From Sedimenticola thiotaurini (GTDB lineage Bacteria; Pseudomonadota; Gammaproteobacteria; Chromatiales; Chromatiaceae), in NCBI GenBank assembly GCA_007713595.1, contig VMRY01000009.1, forward strand, positions 123,237-187,236: a stretch of DNA of 64,000 nucleotides, read 5' to 3'. Of this stretch, positions 18,584-28,268 are shown piece by piece. The translations under genes were made by a program, and so were the position numbers. Below the pieces are notes generated by a model. It saw only the letters and a program-made list of their open reading frames with translations. It made no database searches and was not told the DNA's origin. Position 1 is the first letter of the stretch. Each line of letters starts with the position of its first letter.

Positions 18584-20638
18584 TTAGTTATATTCAGGGA
18601 GACGGAAACCAGCAACCGAACGTTGCAGTTCGTCAGCCATATCCGCCAGGGCTCCAATAGAGGCAGCAGTCTGATTGGTACCATCGGATGTCTGAGTGGT
18701 AATCTCCTGGATAACACTCATTGTATCGTTAACCCTTGAAGCCTCTTCTGACTGTGTCTGCGCTGTATCTGCTACGCGCTGAATACGTTCAGAGATCTGA
18801 TTGGATACACTCTCAATCTCCTTCAACGCCTCACCCGCATCCTCGGCCAGTTGCGCACCCGCTACCACCTCAGTGGTTGTTGCTTCCATGGATGAAACTG
18901 CTTCATTGGTATCGGCCTGAATGGTTTTAACCAGCGCCTCAATCTGTTTCGTTGCGTTACCAGAACGTTCAGCGAGTCGCTGCACCTCATCCGCAACCAC
19001 CGCGAAGCCCCGACCAGCCTCACCCGCCATGGCTGCCTGCATAGCAGCATTCAAGGCCAGAATGTTTGTCTGATCGGCAATATCATCAATCAGCTCCACG
19101 ATATCTCCAATCTCCTGGGAGCTTTCGCCCAGTCGCTTGATTCGTTTGGAGGTTTCCTGAATCTGTTCACGAATCGTGTCCATGCCGTTAATCGTGCGAC
19201 GTACCGTTTCGTTACCTTTAGCCGCTATCTCAACCGAGTGCTGTGCAACTGATGCAGATTCATTCGCATCCGTCGACATCTGTTGAATAGTCGACGACAT
19301 GTTGTTAATCGAGGATGTAGCCGAGGCGATCTGATCGGCCTGATGCTCACTCGCCTCTGCCAGATGCATAGCGGTGGCACGACTCTCCTGAGCGGATGAC
19401 GATACCTGTTCAGATATTTCGTTAATGGTGGTTACCAGACTACGTAGTGCTTCAATTGCGTAGTTGATGGAGTCAGCTATTGCGCCCGTTACGTCTTCGG
19501 TTACGGTTGCGGTTACCGTCAAGTCACCATCAGCCAAGTCACCCATCTCATCCAGCAATCGCAAAATAGCTTGCTGATTTCGTTCATTCAACTGACTACT
19601 TTCAACCTCACGACGGCGGGCGGTCAGTAGCAGGATATATCCAAGCGCGACCAGCAGGGCGATCGATATACCACCGAGTATCGCAATAAGAACCGGACCT
19701 GCCTTGATTCCCATGATGGTAATCAGTCCCGGATTTTCTCCATAGGCAACTACCAGTTTCTCCGCCGCATGGTTCACACGGTCAGATACCGTCGTAATTT
19801 GACTCGCTGCTTCCAGGGCCGGGAGTACAGCTGGTACTGTGCCGATAATCTCTTCCGCGTGATCATTAATGGAACTGAAGAGCATGGCTGCTTCACGCAA
19901 TTTCTGCACAGCATCGGGGTTGGTGATCTTGTCGATTCCCAGAGACGGGCTTCCTTCAAGCATGCCATCAAGGACTCGTCCCAAGCGGTCTGAGTCACGA
20001 CTGAACTGATCAATAGCCGCTGCCGTTGCTTGTCCACCCGCGAGTACTTTATTCACGTTTTTATCAATTCGTTCTGATAGCATCAACTGACGGGACGCAA
20101 TGGATATCTGAGCAGGATCTGCCTTAGTGGCTACCAGATCATTGACTACCTGCTCTGAGAGCTCCTGGAGTTGCGGCATAAACTCGGTAATGACGCTGAT
20201 AAACTCCTGAACAGAGAGAATGGCGTCCGTATTGGTCAGGATGTCATCTGCATTCTGTCTTAGCTCCAGCCACGAATTTTCAACCTCTCTCAATTGATCC
20301 AAGACAGGCTCGGGTGAGGCAGGGAGATTAATCGAAGGGTCGCCCTGTTTAAGTTCAGCCATTATCCGCTCAAACTTATCTCGTGAATCACGCAATTGGG
20401 GAAACGCTGCCTTATTACCTGCTGCTGCAGAAAGCGCACTTTTGGCAATCTCCTGCGAGACCACTCGCTGCTCTTCTGAGCGTACGATATAGGCCTCATC
20501 ATTTGCCGCCCATTTGGCCACGTTGGCAAACGCCAACAATGTGCCAAGTAATGTGACGAGCAGTCCGATAGACAAAATAACTACAAGCTTATTTGAGGCA
20601 GCTCCACCACCTGTACGTTTGGTAGCCCTGGTATTCAT
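18584..20638 (-). CDS. pilJ: PilJ-type methyl-accepting chemotaxis protein
   Basis: A 684-residue membrane chemoreceptor. The sequence shows an N-terminal transmembrane helix (about 20-43), a long helical periplasmic part with two PilJ-type repeats, a second helix near 320-340 ([19 protein letters not shown]), a HAMP-like linker, and the signalling hairpin. The hairpin tip reads [18 protein letters not shown] followed by [18 protein letters not shown], the PilJ variant of the MCP consensus. It should feed PilI/CheW and ChpA. No methyltransferase or methylesterase gene lies beside it. Confidence 0.95.
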   Translation of the reverse strand: MNTRATKRTGGGAASNKLVVILSIGLLVTLLGTLLAFANVAKWAANDEAYIVRSEEQRVVSQEIAKSALSAAAGNKAAFPQLRDSRDKFERIMAELKQGDPSINLPASPEPVLDQLREVENSWLELRQNADDILTNTDAILSVQEFISVITEFMPQLQELSEQVVNDLVATKADPAQISIASRQLMLSERIDKNVNKVLAGGQATAAAIDQFSRDSDRLGRVLDGMLEGSPSLGIDKITNPDAVQKLREAAMLFSSINDHAEEIIGTVPAVLPALEAASQITTVSDRVNHAAEKLVVAYGENPGLITIMGIKAGPVLIAILGGISIALLVALGYILLLTARRREVESSQLNERNQQAILRLLDEMGDLADGDLTVTATVTEDVTGAIADSINYAIEALRSLVTTINEISEQVSSSAQESRATAMHLAEASEHQADQIASATSSINNMSSTIQQMSTDANESASVAQHSVEIAAKGNETVRRTINGMDTIREQIQETSKRIKRLGESSQEIGDIVELIDDIADQTNILALNAAMQAAMAGEAGRGFAVVADEVQRLAERSGNATKQIEALVKTIQADTNEAVSSMEATTTEVVAGAQLAEDAGEALKEIESVSNQISERIQRVADTAQTQSEEASRVNDTMSVIQEITTQTSDGTNQTAASIGALADMADELQRSVAGFRLPEYN

Positions 20639-20725
20639 TTAGTCTCTCTCCCGCAAGAGGCTTGTTATTGTGAAAATCCGTTACAATAATGACGAAATCT
20701 CTTTCAAGAGTTCGCCCGTAAAAAA

Positions 20726-21268
20726 CTAAAGCGATGCAACCCTGAATTCAGTGTTTTCTGAAAGTAGATTCATACTGAACACCGGTCTTATGGCACCTTC
20801 ACTCTCATAGGCACCCTGTACAAACTGTCTAACGGTATCGGGCAAAGTAGGAACCTTGCTTCTCTGTTCTTCAAGGAAATGCCGCATGCCTTGTACATCA
20901 CCCACCAGCAGACCCGAGTAGAGTCCCTGATGATTGATAACCAGAACCCGACTGCGTCTTCCGATGACCACTGGCACCCCCCCTAAAAACTGCTGGAGAT
21001 CAATAAGTGGCAGAAGATTTCCGCGAATATTTGCCATACCCAAAAGCCATGCCTGTGTACCTGGCACACGGGTAACACCATCTGGATAATTGAGGATCTC
21101 CTTGACCTCTTCCAGCGGTGCAATCACACCCATTCCCGATATACTGAAAAGTACGCCTTCCCAATATTGCTGAATTTTTTGCTTTGGAAGTCCTACTGCG
21201 TATTGATGACTTCTATTTTCAATACTCTGTAACAGTTGCAGCAGTTCAGCCGATGTCTTTTCCGTCAT
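20726..21268 (-). CDS. pilI: CheW-like coupling protein PilI
   Basis: A 180-residue single CheW domain. It links PilJ to the ChpA kinase in the type IV pilus chemosensory array. Core motifs are WEGVLFSISGMGVIAPLEEV, VPGTQAWLLGMANIRGNLLPLIDL, and a GLLVGDVQGMRHF segment. It sits between pilH and pilJ with a 9-bp gap to pilH, the standard pilGHIJ order. Longer than a minimal CheW because of a helical N-terminal extension. Confidence 0.93.
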   Translation of the reverse strand: MTEKTSAELLQLLQSIENRSHQYAVGLPKQKIQQYWEGVLFSISGMGVIAPLEEVKEILNYPDGVTRVPGTQAWLLGMANIRGNLLPLIDLQQFLGGVPVVIGRRSRVLVINHQGLYSGLLVGDVQGMRHFLEEQRSKVPTLPDTVRQFVQGAYESEGAIRPVFSMNLLSENTEFRVASL

Positions 21269-21277
21269 GATTGGTAA

Positions 21278-21700
21278 TCAACCAGCAAGAACAGCCTTGA
21301 TCTTGCTAAGCAGCTCCTCTGCAGAGACAGGTTTGACAACGTACTCCTTTGCGCCCTGGCGTAGTCCCCAGGCACGATCAGTTTCCTGGTCTTTAGTTGT
21401 TACAACAATGACAGGTATATCCTGTGTTTCTGGTGCCTTACTTAATTGCCGGGTTGCCTGAAATCCATTCAGACCAGGCATCACCACATCCATCAAAACG
21501 AGATCTGGCTTCGTCTCTTTAGCCACCGTCACACCGGACTCCCCATCCACAGCGGTTATCACCTTGTAACCACCGCTTTCAACTATTCCTTTGAGAATGT
21601 GCGTCTCTGTTGGAGAGTCGTCCACGATCAGTATCGTTGCCTCTACTGCCGCCTCTTCACCGGTTTTTTCTGCACTACTTTTCTTAAAGAAACTTCTCAT
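21278..21700 (-). CDS. pilH: Response regulator PilH
   Basis: A single receiver domain (140 residues) with a short, charged N-terminal tail. The acidic pair is in ILIVDDSPTE, the phospho-acceptor Asp in VLMDVVMPGLNGFQ, and the conserved Lys in YVVKPVSAEE. In the Pseudomonas model PilH acts as a phosphate sink or retraction regulator downstream of ChpA. The name follows the order pilG-pilH-pilI. The two receivers cannot be told apart by sequence alone with certainty. Confidence 0.9.
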   Translation of the reverse strand: MRSFFKKSSAEKTGEEAAVEATILIVDDSPTETHILKGIVESGGYKVITAVDGESGVTVAKETKPDLVLMDVVMPGLNGFQATRQLSKAPETQDIPVIVVTTKDQETDRAWGLRQGAKEYVVKPVSAEELLSKIKAVLAG

Positions 21701-21764
21701 AATCTTTTCTCTAAATGACTCTGATAAAGTATTTTCAATAACCTGCTTTAATCATCAAGCAGCC

Positions 21765-22151
21765 TTAACCTACATGCTTACGTATGGCACCTAACAGCTC
21801 ATCTTTAGTAAACGGCTTAGTCAGATACTCTTCCGAACCTACTATTCGCCCTCGCGCACGATCAAACAGACCATCTTTAGATGAGAGCATAATTACAGGT
21901 GTTTTTTTAAACTCACTGTTATGTTTGATAAGAGCACAAGTCTGGTAACCATCCAGGCGCGGCATCATGATATCCACAAAAATGATATCCGGATTACTGT
22001 CTGCGATTACTGAGAGCGCCTCGAAACCATCGTTTGCTGTGAACACTTCGCAGCCTGCTTTTTTTAACAAGCTCTCTGCTGTCCTACGAATAGTCTTACT
22101 ATCATCGATGACCATCACCTTTTTACCGGAGATATCGATCTCTTCATTCAT
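21765..22151 (-). CDS. pilG: Response regulator PilG
   Basis: A single receiver domain of 128 residues, first gene of the Pil-Chp operon. It shows VMVIDDSKTIRRTAE, the acceptor Asp in IIFVDIMMPRLDGYQ, and LTKPFTKDELL with the conserved Lys. PilG promotes pilus extension in known systems. Longer starts exist, but the ATG at 22151 is preceded by AGAGG at nine bases and begins close to the domain, so it was chosen. Confidence 0.92.
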   Translation of the reverse strand: MNEEIDISGKKVMVIDDSKTIRRTAESLLKKAGCEVFTANDGFEALSVIADSNPDIIFVDIMMPRLDGYQTCALIKHNSEFKKTPVIMLSSKDGLFDRARGRIVGSEEYLTKPFTKDELLGAIRKHVG

Positions 22152-22285
22152 TCCCAGCATCCTCTGATTCACACAATCCTTTACACTCGGGGTAAAGTGA
22201 CTCCTCGCCATTGACATAACTTATCGTTCCAATTCGCTTAAGCTTAAACATTTAGTTGATTGATCACCGCGCCAAATATGCCTGC

Positions 22286-23014
22286 TTAATTTACTGTTGT
22301 AAGCCCATACAGCTGCCAAACCTGCATGCCACCACGGTAATAATGGATTTTCTCAGGTGGATAGCCCACTTCCAACAATCCCATAATCGCCCTGGGGGAC
22401 TGTCCACATGCAGGACCGTTACACCAAAGTATCAACTCCTTACAATTGGTAAAGTCCCATTTATCCGTCATATTCTTATCACCCAGAACGCCCCACTGTT
22501 CCAATGTTTTAGTCATGGTACCCACCTTCTCGCGGGGCTTCCCACCAAACATCTCAAGCGCTTCTATCATCTCCAGATCATCAATACTTTTACTCAATGT
22601 GGTAAAAGGCACATTGATAGAGCCAGGGATGGTGCCCTTGGCATGCCACTCTGGCGTTCTGGCATCAATCAGTAAGCCGGTGCCATCGCGTAGTTGGTTT
22701 TCCATAAAGTGGAAGACCTCCAGCTCACCCACGGTCTTGACCAACGGATTCACTTCCATTGGCCCCAGACAGAAAGGAGGACACTGACGACTGGTCTTGG
22801 CGAAATAGCCATGCAGTTCAAAGTCTGTATCCTGAACCCGCTGAACCTTGACCGAACGTCCGTTATGGATGACATGAAGGTAAGGCTTATCCTTGTAGAG
22901 CGGGATCACCCCGCCCTCAGCACCTACGACCACCTCTTCATCTGCACCAAACAGCGGTCCCACTAGCACAAACATAACGGCGGACACTGCCGCCACGGTC
23001 TTAAACATGTTCAT
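22286..23014 (-). CDS. Exported rhodanese-domain protein
   Basis: 242 residues with a clear signal peptide (FKTVAAVSAVMFVLVGPLFG, cut before ADEE), so probably periplasmic. A rhodanese domain occupies the C-terminal half: LLIDARTPEWHAKGTIPGSIN, then LILWCNGPACGQSP with the presumed active-site cysteine, and YRGGMQVWQLYG. An N-terminal part carries a CPPFC motif, which I recall from other rhodanese-like proteins of sulfur bacteria. It may handle sulfane sulfur, but the substrate is unknown. The ATG at 23014 has GGGAGG seven bases upstream. It lies between pilG and gshB, an insertion relative to Pseudomonas. Confidence 0.9.
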   Translation of the reverse strand: MNMFKTVAAVSAVMFVLVGPLFGADEEVVVGAEGGVIPLYKDKPYLHVIHNGRSVKVQRVQDTDFELHGYFAKTSRQCPPFCLGPMEVNPLVKTVGELEVFHFMENQLRDGTGLLIDARTPEWHAKGTIPGSINVPFTTLSKSIDDLEMIEALEMFGGKPREKVGTMTKTLEQWGVLGDKNMTDKWDFTNCKELILWCNGPACGQSPRAIMGLLEVGYPPEKIHYYRGGMQVWQLYGLTTVN

Positions 23015-23124
23015 TATTTGCCTCCCACAAGATCTGGCCATCTGATGCAGCCTCGGTGAACATTCACTGTTATTTTGCTTTATATCGTCCAGTGAAGGGT
23101 TAACCTGAATTTTTTTTATATTTT

Positions 23125-23511
23125 TTATCGGTGAAGGAATCGATCCATGATCTTTTTACGCAGTACCGATATACTGACCCCATCCCGATAATCCAGATAA
23201 ATCTCTTCCTGAGTGGCTTCTGGTAATTTGCTGTAGAACAGCGAACTACCCGCATATTTCTCTTTTAACTCAGTCTCAAAAGTGTCACGACTTACTGTAT
23301 TACCTCTGCTTTCTCCGGTAGAAACGGACCCTTCAGGAGTAGCATCCTTTTCTCCAACCTTCTTCGCCTCCTGATTTAACGCGCTCAGATAATCATCGTC
23401 CCCGGCAGCCATCACTGAGAACGGGGTCACAAAAAAGGAAATAATTAATACCGTCATCACCCAAAAGGGATGCTTTTGATTGAATTTACCTCGATATGCC
23501 TGAAATACCAT
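23125..23511 (-). CDS. Exported protein of unknown function
   Basis: 128 residues, not recognised. There is one hydrophobic N-terminal segment (VMTVLIISFFVTPFSVMAA) ending in an AxA-like signal peptidase site before GDDD, so it is likely exported. The middle is low-complexity and charged. The last 45 residues are compact and rich in aromatic and acidic positions (SSLFYSKLPEATQEEIYLDY, then a basic VLRKKIMDRFLHR), suggesting a small helical domain. The start is uncertain: no candidate has a good ribosome site. It sits between the rhodanese gene and gshB. Confidence 0.6.
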   Translation of the reverse strand: MVFQAYRGKFNQKHPFWVMTVLIISFFVTPFSVMAAGDDDYLSALNQEAKKVGEKDATPEGSVSTGESRGNTVSRDTFETELKEKYAGSSLFYSKLPEATQEEIYLDYRDGVSISVLRKKIMDRFLHR

Positions 23512-23776
23512 AACGAACCACGCCTCCCAACATGCAGTTGATAGAGATCCACATCCCTACACCAATAATCGGCTAAAGCCGCGTCCCGGTGCTCTTCCTG
23601 TGAGTTATAATAATAGTTAGGGTTCCTGAGTGAATCTGATTTTTTCTAGTGATAACACTTTATTACAGCTACAACCTAAGAGAAAATAGCAACAGATACC
23701 CTCTACTGCAACCTCAGACCTCCAAAGTTGCGCGAGAGCCACCGACAAACAGTTATACCTCAGGTATTATTAGAAA

Positions 23777-24727
23777 ATGACAATCACTCTCGGCGTAGTG
23801 ATGGATCCAATAGAATCCATCAACATCAAAAAGGACAGTACGTTTGCCATGCTTTTAGAGGCACAGCAGCGCGGCTGGAATATACGCTACATGGAACAGG
23901 GTGATCTCTATCTGGAGAATGATCGGAGCTATGCCAGAACTCGCAGCTTGCAGGTGGAAGAAAACCCTCTCGAATGGTTCCGCTTTTTGAGCGAGGACAC
24001 CCTTCCACTGGATGAACTCGATGTCATCCTGATGCGTAAGGATCCGCCCTTTGATATGGAGTATATCTATACAACCTACCTGCTGGAAAAAGCTGAAGAG
24101 CGTGGCGTGCTGATTATCAACCGCCCTTCAAGTCTGCGTGACTGTAATGAGAAGCTTTTCACGGCCTGGTTTCCGCAATGCTGCACTCCTACCCTGGTCA
24201 CCAGCAACAAAGAGCGCATCCTGAATTTCATTGAGCAGCAGAAAGATGTCATCCTGAAGCCGCTGGACGGTATGGGTGGCAGCTCCATCTTTCGCTCACG
24301 GCAGGGCGATCCAAATACCAACGTTATTATCGAAACCCTGACAAACCACGGTCACCGTTACGCCATGGTGCAGCGCTTTGTACCTGAAATCAGTAAGGGT
24401 GATAAAAGAATTCTGATGATTGATGGCGAACCTGTCCCCTATAGCCTGGCGCGCATACCCAAGCCGGGTGAGACGCGCGGCAATCTTGCTGCGGGCGGTA
24501 CAGGTCAAGGACTACCGCTTTCTGAGCAGGATCGCTGGATTGCCCTCCAGGTAGGTCCCAGCCTCAGACAACGCGGCATACTGTTTGCCGGGCTGGATGT
24601 GATTGGTGATTATCTTACGGAGATCAATGTCACCAGCCCAACCTGCATTCGGGAACTCGATAGTCAATTTGGACTCAATATCAGTGCCCAATTGATGGAT
24701 TGCATTGAAGAGAAGCTCTCAGCATGA
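23777..24727 (+). CDS. gshB: Glutathione synthetase
   Basis: ATP-grasp ligase joining gamma-glutamylcysteine and glycine. The 316-residue protein shows the family start VVMDPIESINIKKDSTFAML, then RKDPPFDMEYIYTTYLLE, KPLDGMGGSSIFR in the ATP site, and the C-terminal GLDVIGDYLTEINVTSPTC. It overlaps apbE by four bases (ATGA). In Pseudomonas gshB lies directly beside pilG and before tonB, so the position is ancestral. Confidence 0.97.
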   Translation: MTITLGVVMDPIESINIKKDSTFAMLLEAQQRGWNIRYMEQGDLYLENDRSYARTRSLQVEENPLEWFRFLSEDTLPLDELDVILMRKDPPFDMEYIYTTYLLEKAEERGVLIINRPSSLRDCNEKLFTAWFPQCCTPTLVTSNKERILNFIEQQKDVILKPLDGMGGSSIFRSRQGDPNTNVIIETLTNHGHRYAMVQRFVPEISKGDKRILMIDGEPVPYSLARIPKPGETRGNLAAGGTGQGLPLSEQDRWIALQVGPSLRQRGILFAGLDVIGDYLTEINVTSPTCIRELDSQFGLNISAQLMDCIEEKLSA

Positions 24728-25803
24728 AAAGCACGCGCGCCGTAGTATGGCTTCTACTCTCCCTCTTTCTCCTCTCCGGCTGCGACACAACCCCGCCCCT
24801 CTATAAGGGCCAGTTTCTTGCCTTCGGAACACTGGTTGATATCACTATTGCGGGACTGGACCCAAAGGATGCGCAATCTGCAACAGATATTATTGAGCAG
24901 GACTTCAAACGAATGCACCATGCTTGGCATGCATGGGATCCAGGTCCTCTGGGAAGGGTAAATCGCCTGATCCAGACCGGCTCGACCTTCTCAATTCCAC
25001 CGTCCGTATTGCCCCTGATTTTTAGGGGCAAGGCCTTGTCAGAACAGAGTGAAGGGCTCTTCAACCCAGCTATTGGCCAACTGATTGATGCCTGGGGGTT
25101 CCACCAGAATGATCCTGACGGGAAACGCGCCCCCCCCTCTCAGGAGAGCATTGAGACACTGTTGCAGCAGGCACCCAGCATGGATGATCTGCAGATCGAC
25201 GGCATTCAGATGCATAGCAAAAATACCGCGGTGAAACTCGATTTTGGCGCATTTGGCAAGGGTTACGGGATTGATCTTGCCATGGAACACCTCAAGGAAC
25301 TCGGTATCAAAAACGCCATCCTCAACGCCGGTGGCGATCTGCGTGCTATTGGGTCACGAAATGGCGAGCCCTGGCGCATTGCCATCCGCCATCCAAGCGG
25401 AGAAGGCGTCCTTGGTGTCATTGAAACTCAAGGCAGTGAGAGCATCTTTACCTCAGGCGATTATGAACGTAATTTCACTTGGCAAGAGAAACGCTATCAT
25501 CACATCATTGACCCAAGAACCGGCTACCCGGCGACAGGAACCCGGTCTGTAACCATTATCCACAATGACGCCACAACGGCTGATGCTGCCGCCACAGCAC
25601 TCTTCATTGCCGGTCCCTCACAATGGTATGAAATCGCTATGCGCATGGGATTAAGATATGTACTTTTGGTAGATAGCCATAACACCATTCACATGAATCC
25701 CGCCATGCAAAAACGCGTTCAACTGGCAGATGACAGTTTTCCAGTCAAATTGAGTCCACCACTCAACCATACAGAGAGAGATCGGGACCCGGCACAGAAA
25801 TAA
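24724..25803 (+). CDS. apbE: FAD:protein FMN transferase lipoprotein
   Basis: Attaches FMN to Thr/Ser residues of membrane flavoproteins such as Rnf and Nqr subunits. It has an N-terminal signal with lipobox LLSGC (Cys about 20), hence an exported lipoprotein. ApbE motifs are FGAFGKGYGIDLA near 175, NAGGDLRAIG near 200, and YHHIIDPRTGYPA with the metal-site Asp and the TADAAATALF region near 280. About 359 residues. It overlaps gshB by four bases and its TAA shares a base with the tonB ATG. No target flavoprotein gene is nearby. Confidence 0.96.
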   Translation: MKSTRAVVWLLLSLFLLSGCDTTPPLYKGQFLAFGTLVDITIAGLDPKDAQSATDIIEQDFKRMHHAWHAWDPGPLGRVNRLIQTGSTFSIPPSVLPLIFRGKALSEQSEGLFNPAIGQLIDAWGFHQNDPDGKRAPPSQESIETLLQQAPSMDDLQIDGIQMHSKNTAVKLDFGAFGKGYGIDLAMEHLKELGIKNAILNAGGDLRAIGSRNGEPWRIAIRHPSGEGVLGVIETQGSESIFTSGDYERNFTWQEKRYHHIIDPRTGYPATGTRSVTIIHNDATTADAAATALFIAGPSQWYEIAMRMGLRYVLLVDSHNTIHMNPAMQKRVQLADDSFPVKLSPPLNHTERDRDPAQK

Positions 25804-26702
25804 TGAAGAGAGCTGGCATTATCACCTCCATTGACCGTCTGGGTCTTACGCTATTTATTGCAGTGACACTGCATGCCGTGGCTATTTTAGGCATCACCTT
25901 TGCCTTGGATAAACCGCAAAAAAGCCCACCCACAGACCGCACATTGGAAATAATGGTGGTGCAAAACCCCAAAAAGAGAGAGCAACAGAAGCCCGTTGAA
26001 AAAGCCGATTTCCTGGCACAATCAAGTCAGGAGGGTGGGGGCAACCAGGAAGAGAAGGTTCGCCCAACGACTGAGGCCACACCACCAACCCCGCCACGTA
26101 AACAAGAGAGTGTTCAGGCCACTGTCCAGTCCTCACCACCTACGCCAAAACCCGTCGCGAAACAGCCAAGAAAGGTGCTGACGAAACAACAACCTGATAG
26201 CAAAAAGGTTGAAACCGTACCGGAGAAACAGCCAACACAACCTAAAAAAGTGGTCACCGCGGCCCAACTTCTTGCCAGCTCATCTAAGGAGATTGCACGC
26301 CTTACGGCTGAGCTGGATCGAAAGACCCATGCCTACGCAAAGCGGCCACGACGAAAAACGCTGTCAGCAAGGACCCAAGAGTACAAATACGCCAACTACC
26401 TGGATGCCTGGCGACGGAAGGTAGAGCGAGTGGGGAACCTGAATTATCCCGACGAAGCAAAACGGCGCAAGCTCTATGGCAATCTGGTGATGCATGTCTC
26501 TTTACGTCCTGACGGCAGCGTCAAGGCCATCAACATCAGAAAATCCTCCGGGCACAAACTGCTGGATGATGCAGCGATGAGAATTGTCAAACTGTCGGCC
26601 CCGTTTGCACCTTTCCCCAGTGAGATACGCAAAGAGACTGATATTATCGATATCATCAGAACTTGGCAGTTCAGAAGCAACGATCAACTTTTCTCAAAAT
26701 AG
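25803..26702 (+). CDS. tonB: TonB-family energy transducer
   Basis: 299 residues with one N-terminal membrane helix (LGLTLFIAVTLHAVAILGIT, with the conserved His). A long Pro/Lys/Gln-rich stretch spans the periplasm (about 45-165). The C-terminal TonB domain includes YANYLDAWRRKVERVGNLNYP and LVMHVSLRPDGSVKAINIRKSSG. Probably couples the proton gradient to outer-membrane transporters or, as suggested for P. aeruginosa TonB3, supports pilus function. No exbB/exbD or receptor gene is adjacent. Starts on the last base of the apbE stop. Confidence 0.92.
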   Translation: MKRAGIITSIDRLGLTLFIAVTLHAVAILGITFALDKPQKSPPTDRTLEIMVVQNPKKREQQKPVEKADFLAQSSQEGGGNQEEKVRPTTEATPPTPPRKQESVQATVQSSPPTPKPVAKQPRKVLTKQQPDSKKVETVPEKQPTQPKKVVTAAQLLASSSKEIARLTAELDRKTHAYAKRPRRKTLSARTQEYKYANYLDAWRRKVERVGNLNYPDEAKRRKLYGNLVMHVSLRPDGSVKAINIRKSSGHKLLDDAAMRIVKLSAPFAPFPSEIRKETDIIDIIRTWQFRSNDQLFSK

Positions 26703-26751
26703 CCCCCGAGTGGTTGCGGACATACCCCTCCGCAACCGATACTATATAACC

Positions 26752-27315
26752 ATGAACAGCAGTGAATACCTGACAAACCAGTTTCTGATCGCCATGCCTG
26801 GACTGGAAGATGAGAACTTCTACCACACGGTGACCTACCTCTGCCAACATGGGGAAGAGGGGGCCATGGGTATTGTGATTAATCGCCCATCAGGATTGCA
26901 TCTGAACGATATTCTCGATCAGCTGGATATCAGTAACAGTGAACTTCCTTGTGCTGAGCAGACCATCTATATTGGTGGACCAGTCCAGACCGACCGGGGA
27001 TTTGTGCTGCACACCAACGGCGGCACCTGGGACTCAACACTACAGATAACACCCGAAATCAGCATAACAACCTCCAAAGACATACTCGCAGCCATTGCCC
27101 ATGGAAAGGGGCCAACGAAGAGCCTGATTGCCCTGGGTTACGCCGGATGGGGAGAGGGCCAACTGGAACAGGAGATCAGTGCCAACGCCTGGTTGAACGG
27201 CCCCGCCCCAGAGAAGGTGCTGTTTGACCTGCCGGCCGACGCACGCTGGGAGGCCGCAGCCAATGCCCTTGGGGTTGATTTAAACCTGCTGTCTGGTGAA
27301 GCCGGACATGCCTAG
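26752..27315 (+). CDS. yqgE: YqgE/AlgH family protein
   Basis: About 187 residues. Family motifs are LTNQFLIAMPGLEDENFYHT at the start, GAMGIVINRPSG, IYIGGPVQTDRGFVLH, and LIALGYAGWGEGQLE. The biochemical function is not established. An upstream frame overlaps tonB, but conservation begins at the ATG at 26752. It is followed 19 bp later by ruvX, as in most gammaproteobacteria. Confidence 0.95.
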   Translation: MNSSEYLTNQFLIAMPGLEDENFYHTVTYLCQHGEEGAMGIVINRPSGLHLNDILDQLDISNSELPCAEQTIYIGGPVQTDRGFVLHTNGGTWDSTLQITPEISITTSKDILAAIAHGKGPTKSLIALGYAGWGEGQLEQEISANAWLNGPAPEKVLFDLPADARWEAAANALGVDLNLLSGEAGHA

Positions 27316-27334
27316 ACAGCAATAACCGGATAGA

Positions 27335-27736
27335 ATGGGTACACTACTTGGCTTTGACTACGGCACCAAAAAAATCGGTATCGCTGTCGGTCAAACACTG
27401 ACGGGCACAGCCACTCCACTAACGACACTTCGTGCCATTCAACAGAAGCCTGACTGGACAAAGATCAGCCTTCTGATTGAGGAGTGGCGACCAGAGGCCT
27501 TGATTGTAGGACTGCCCTATGACATGGATGATGCAGAAGCAGAGATCGCCCCATTGGCGCGACGCTTTGCCAGACAACTGGAAGGACGGTATCGGCTACC
27601 GGTCCATATGACCGACGAGCGGCTAACTTCCCAGATAGCTCGACAGGAGTTGGGTCGAGCTGCAAAAAATTATGAAGAACTTGATGCAATCGCAGCTAAA
27701 TTAATCCTGGAAACCTGGCTAAGTGAAAGACAATAA
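27335..27736 (+). CDS. ruvX: RuvX/YqgF family putative Holliday junction nuclease
   Basis: 133-residue RNase H-fold protein. It shows LLGFDYGTKKIGIAVGQ with the first catalytic Asp, ALIVGLPYDMDD, and MTDERLTSQIA. Linked to pre-16S rRNA 5'-end processing and Holliday junction resolution. It overlaps the GTG start of pyrR by 14 bases, so the two are translated together. Confidence 0.95.
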   Translation: MGTLLGFDYGTKKIGIAVGQTLTGTATPLTTLRAIQQKPDWTKISLLIEEWRPEALIVGLPYDMDDAEAEIAPLARRFARQLEGRYRLPVHMTDERLTSQIARQELGRAAKNYEELDAIAAKLILETWLSERQ

Positions 27737-28268
27737 ACCCTACATGCAGGCCGAGGCCATTGATGGACTCATCGCCGAGATGGTGCAAGCCATCAAAACA
27801 AGACTGGAAGTACAACAAGCCAACGATCCTGCCATGATCGGTATTCATACCGGCGGGGTCTGGCTTGCTGAAAGATTGCACCAGCTATTAGGTCTGAAAC
27901 AGCCGTTGGGAACCCTGGACATCTCCTTTTACCGGGATGACTTTACCCGGATCGGCGTCAATCCAAAGGTCAAGCCCTCGCAGATACCCTTTGAGGTTGA
28001 AGATCGACATATCATCCTGGTGGATGATGTCCTCCAGACCGGCCGAACCATCCGTGCCGCGATGAATGAGATATTTGATTACGGACGTCCGGCTTCAATA
28101 CTGCTGGCTACCCTGGTTGAGCGCAGTGGCCGGGAACTGCCCATACAGCCAAGTGTAGTGGGTGCACGCCCACCACTGACCAATGAGCAGCAAATAACAC
28201 TGGTTGGCCCCGATCCACTCAACCTGATTATCGGTACATCAAAACAGGAGACCAGGGGAACATCGTGA
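27723..28268 (+). CDS. pyrR: PyrR bifunctional regulator/uracil phosphoribosyltransferase
   Basis: A PRTase-fold protein of about 181 residues. It shows [15 protein letters not shown] and the PRPP loop [20 protein letters not shown]. In Pseudomonas and relatives PyrR precedes pyrB and regulates pyrimidine genes. Start is either GTG 27723, overlapping ruvX by 14 bases, or ATG 27744. Neither has a clear ribosome site. Its stop overlaps the GTG of pyrB. No PyrR-binding attenuator can be seen, since the genes abut. Confidence 0.93.
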   Translation: MKDNKPYMQAEAIDGLIAEMVQAIKTRLEVQQANDPAMIGIHTGGVWLAERLHQLLGLKQPLGTLDISFYRDDFTRIGVNPKVKPSQIPFEVEDRHIILVDDVLQTGRTIRAAMNEIFDYGRPASILLATLVERSGRELPIQPSVVGARPPLTNEQQITLVGPDPLNLIIGTSKQETRGTS

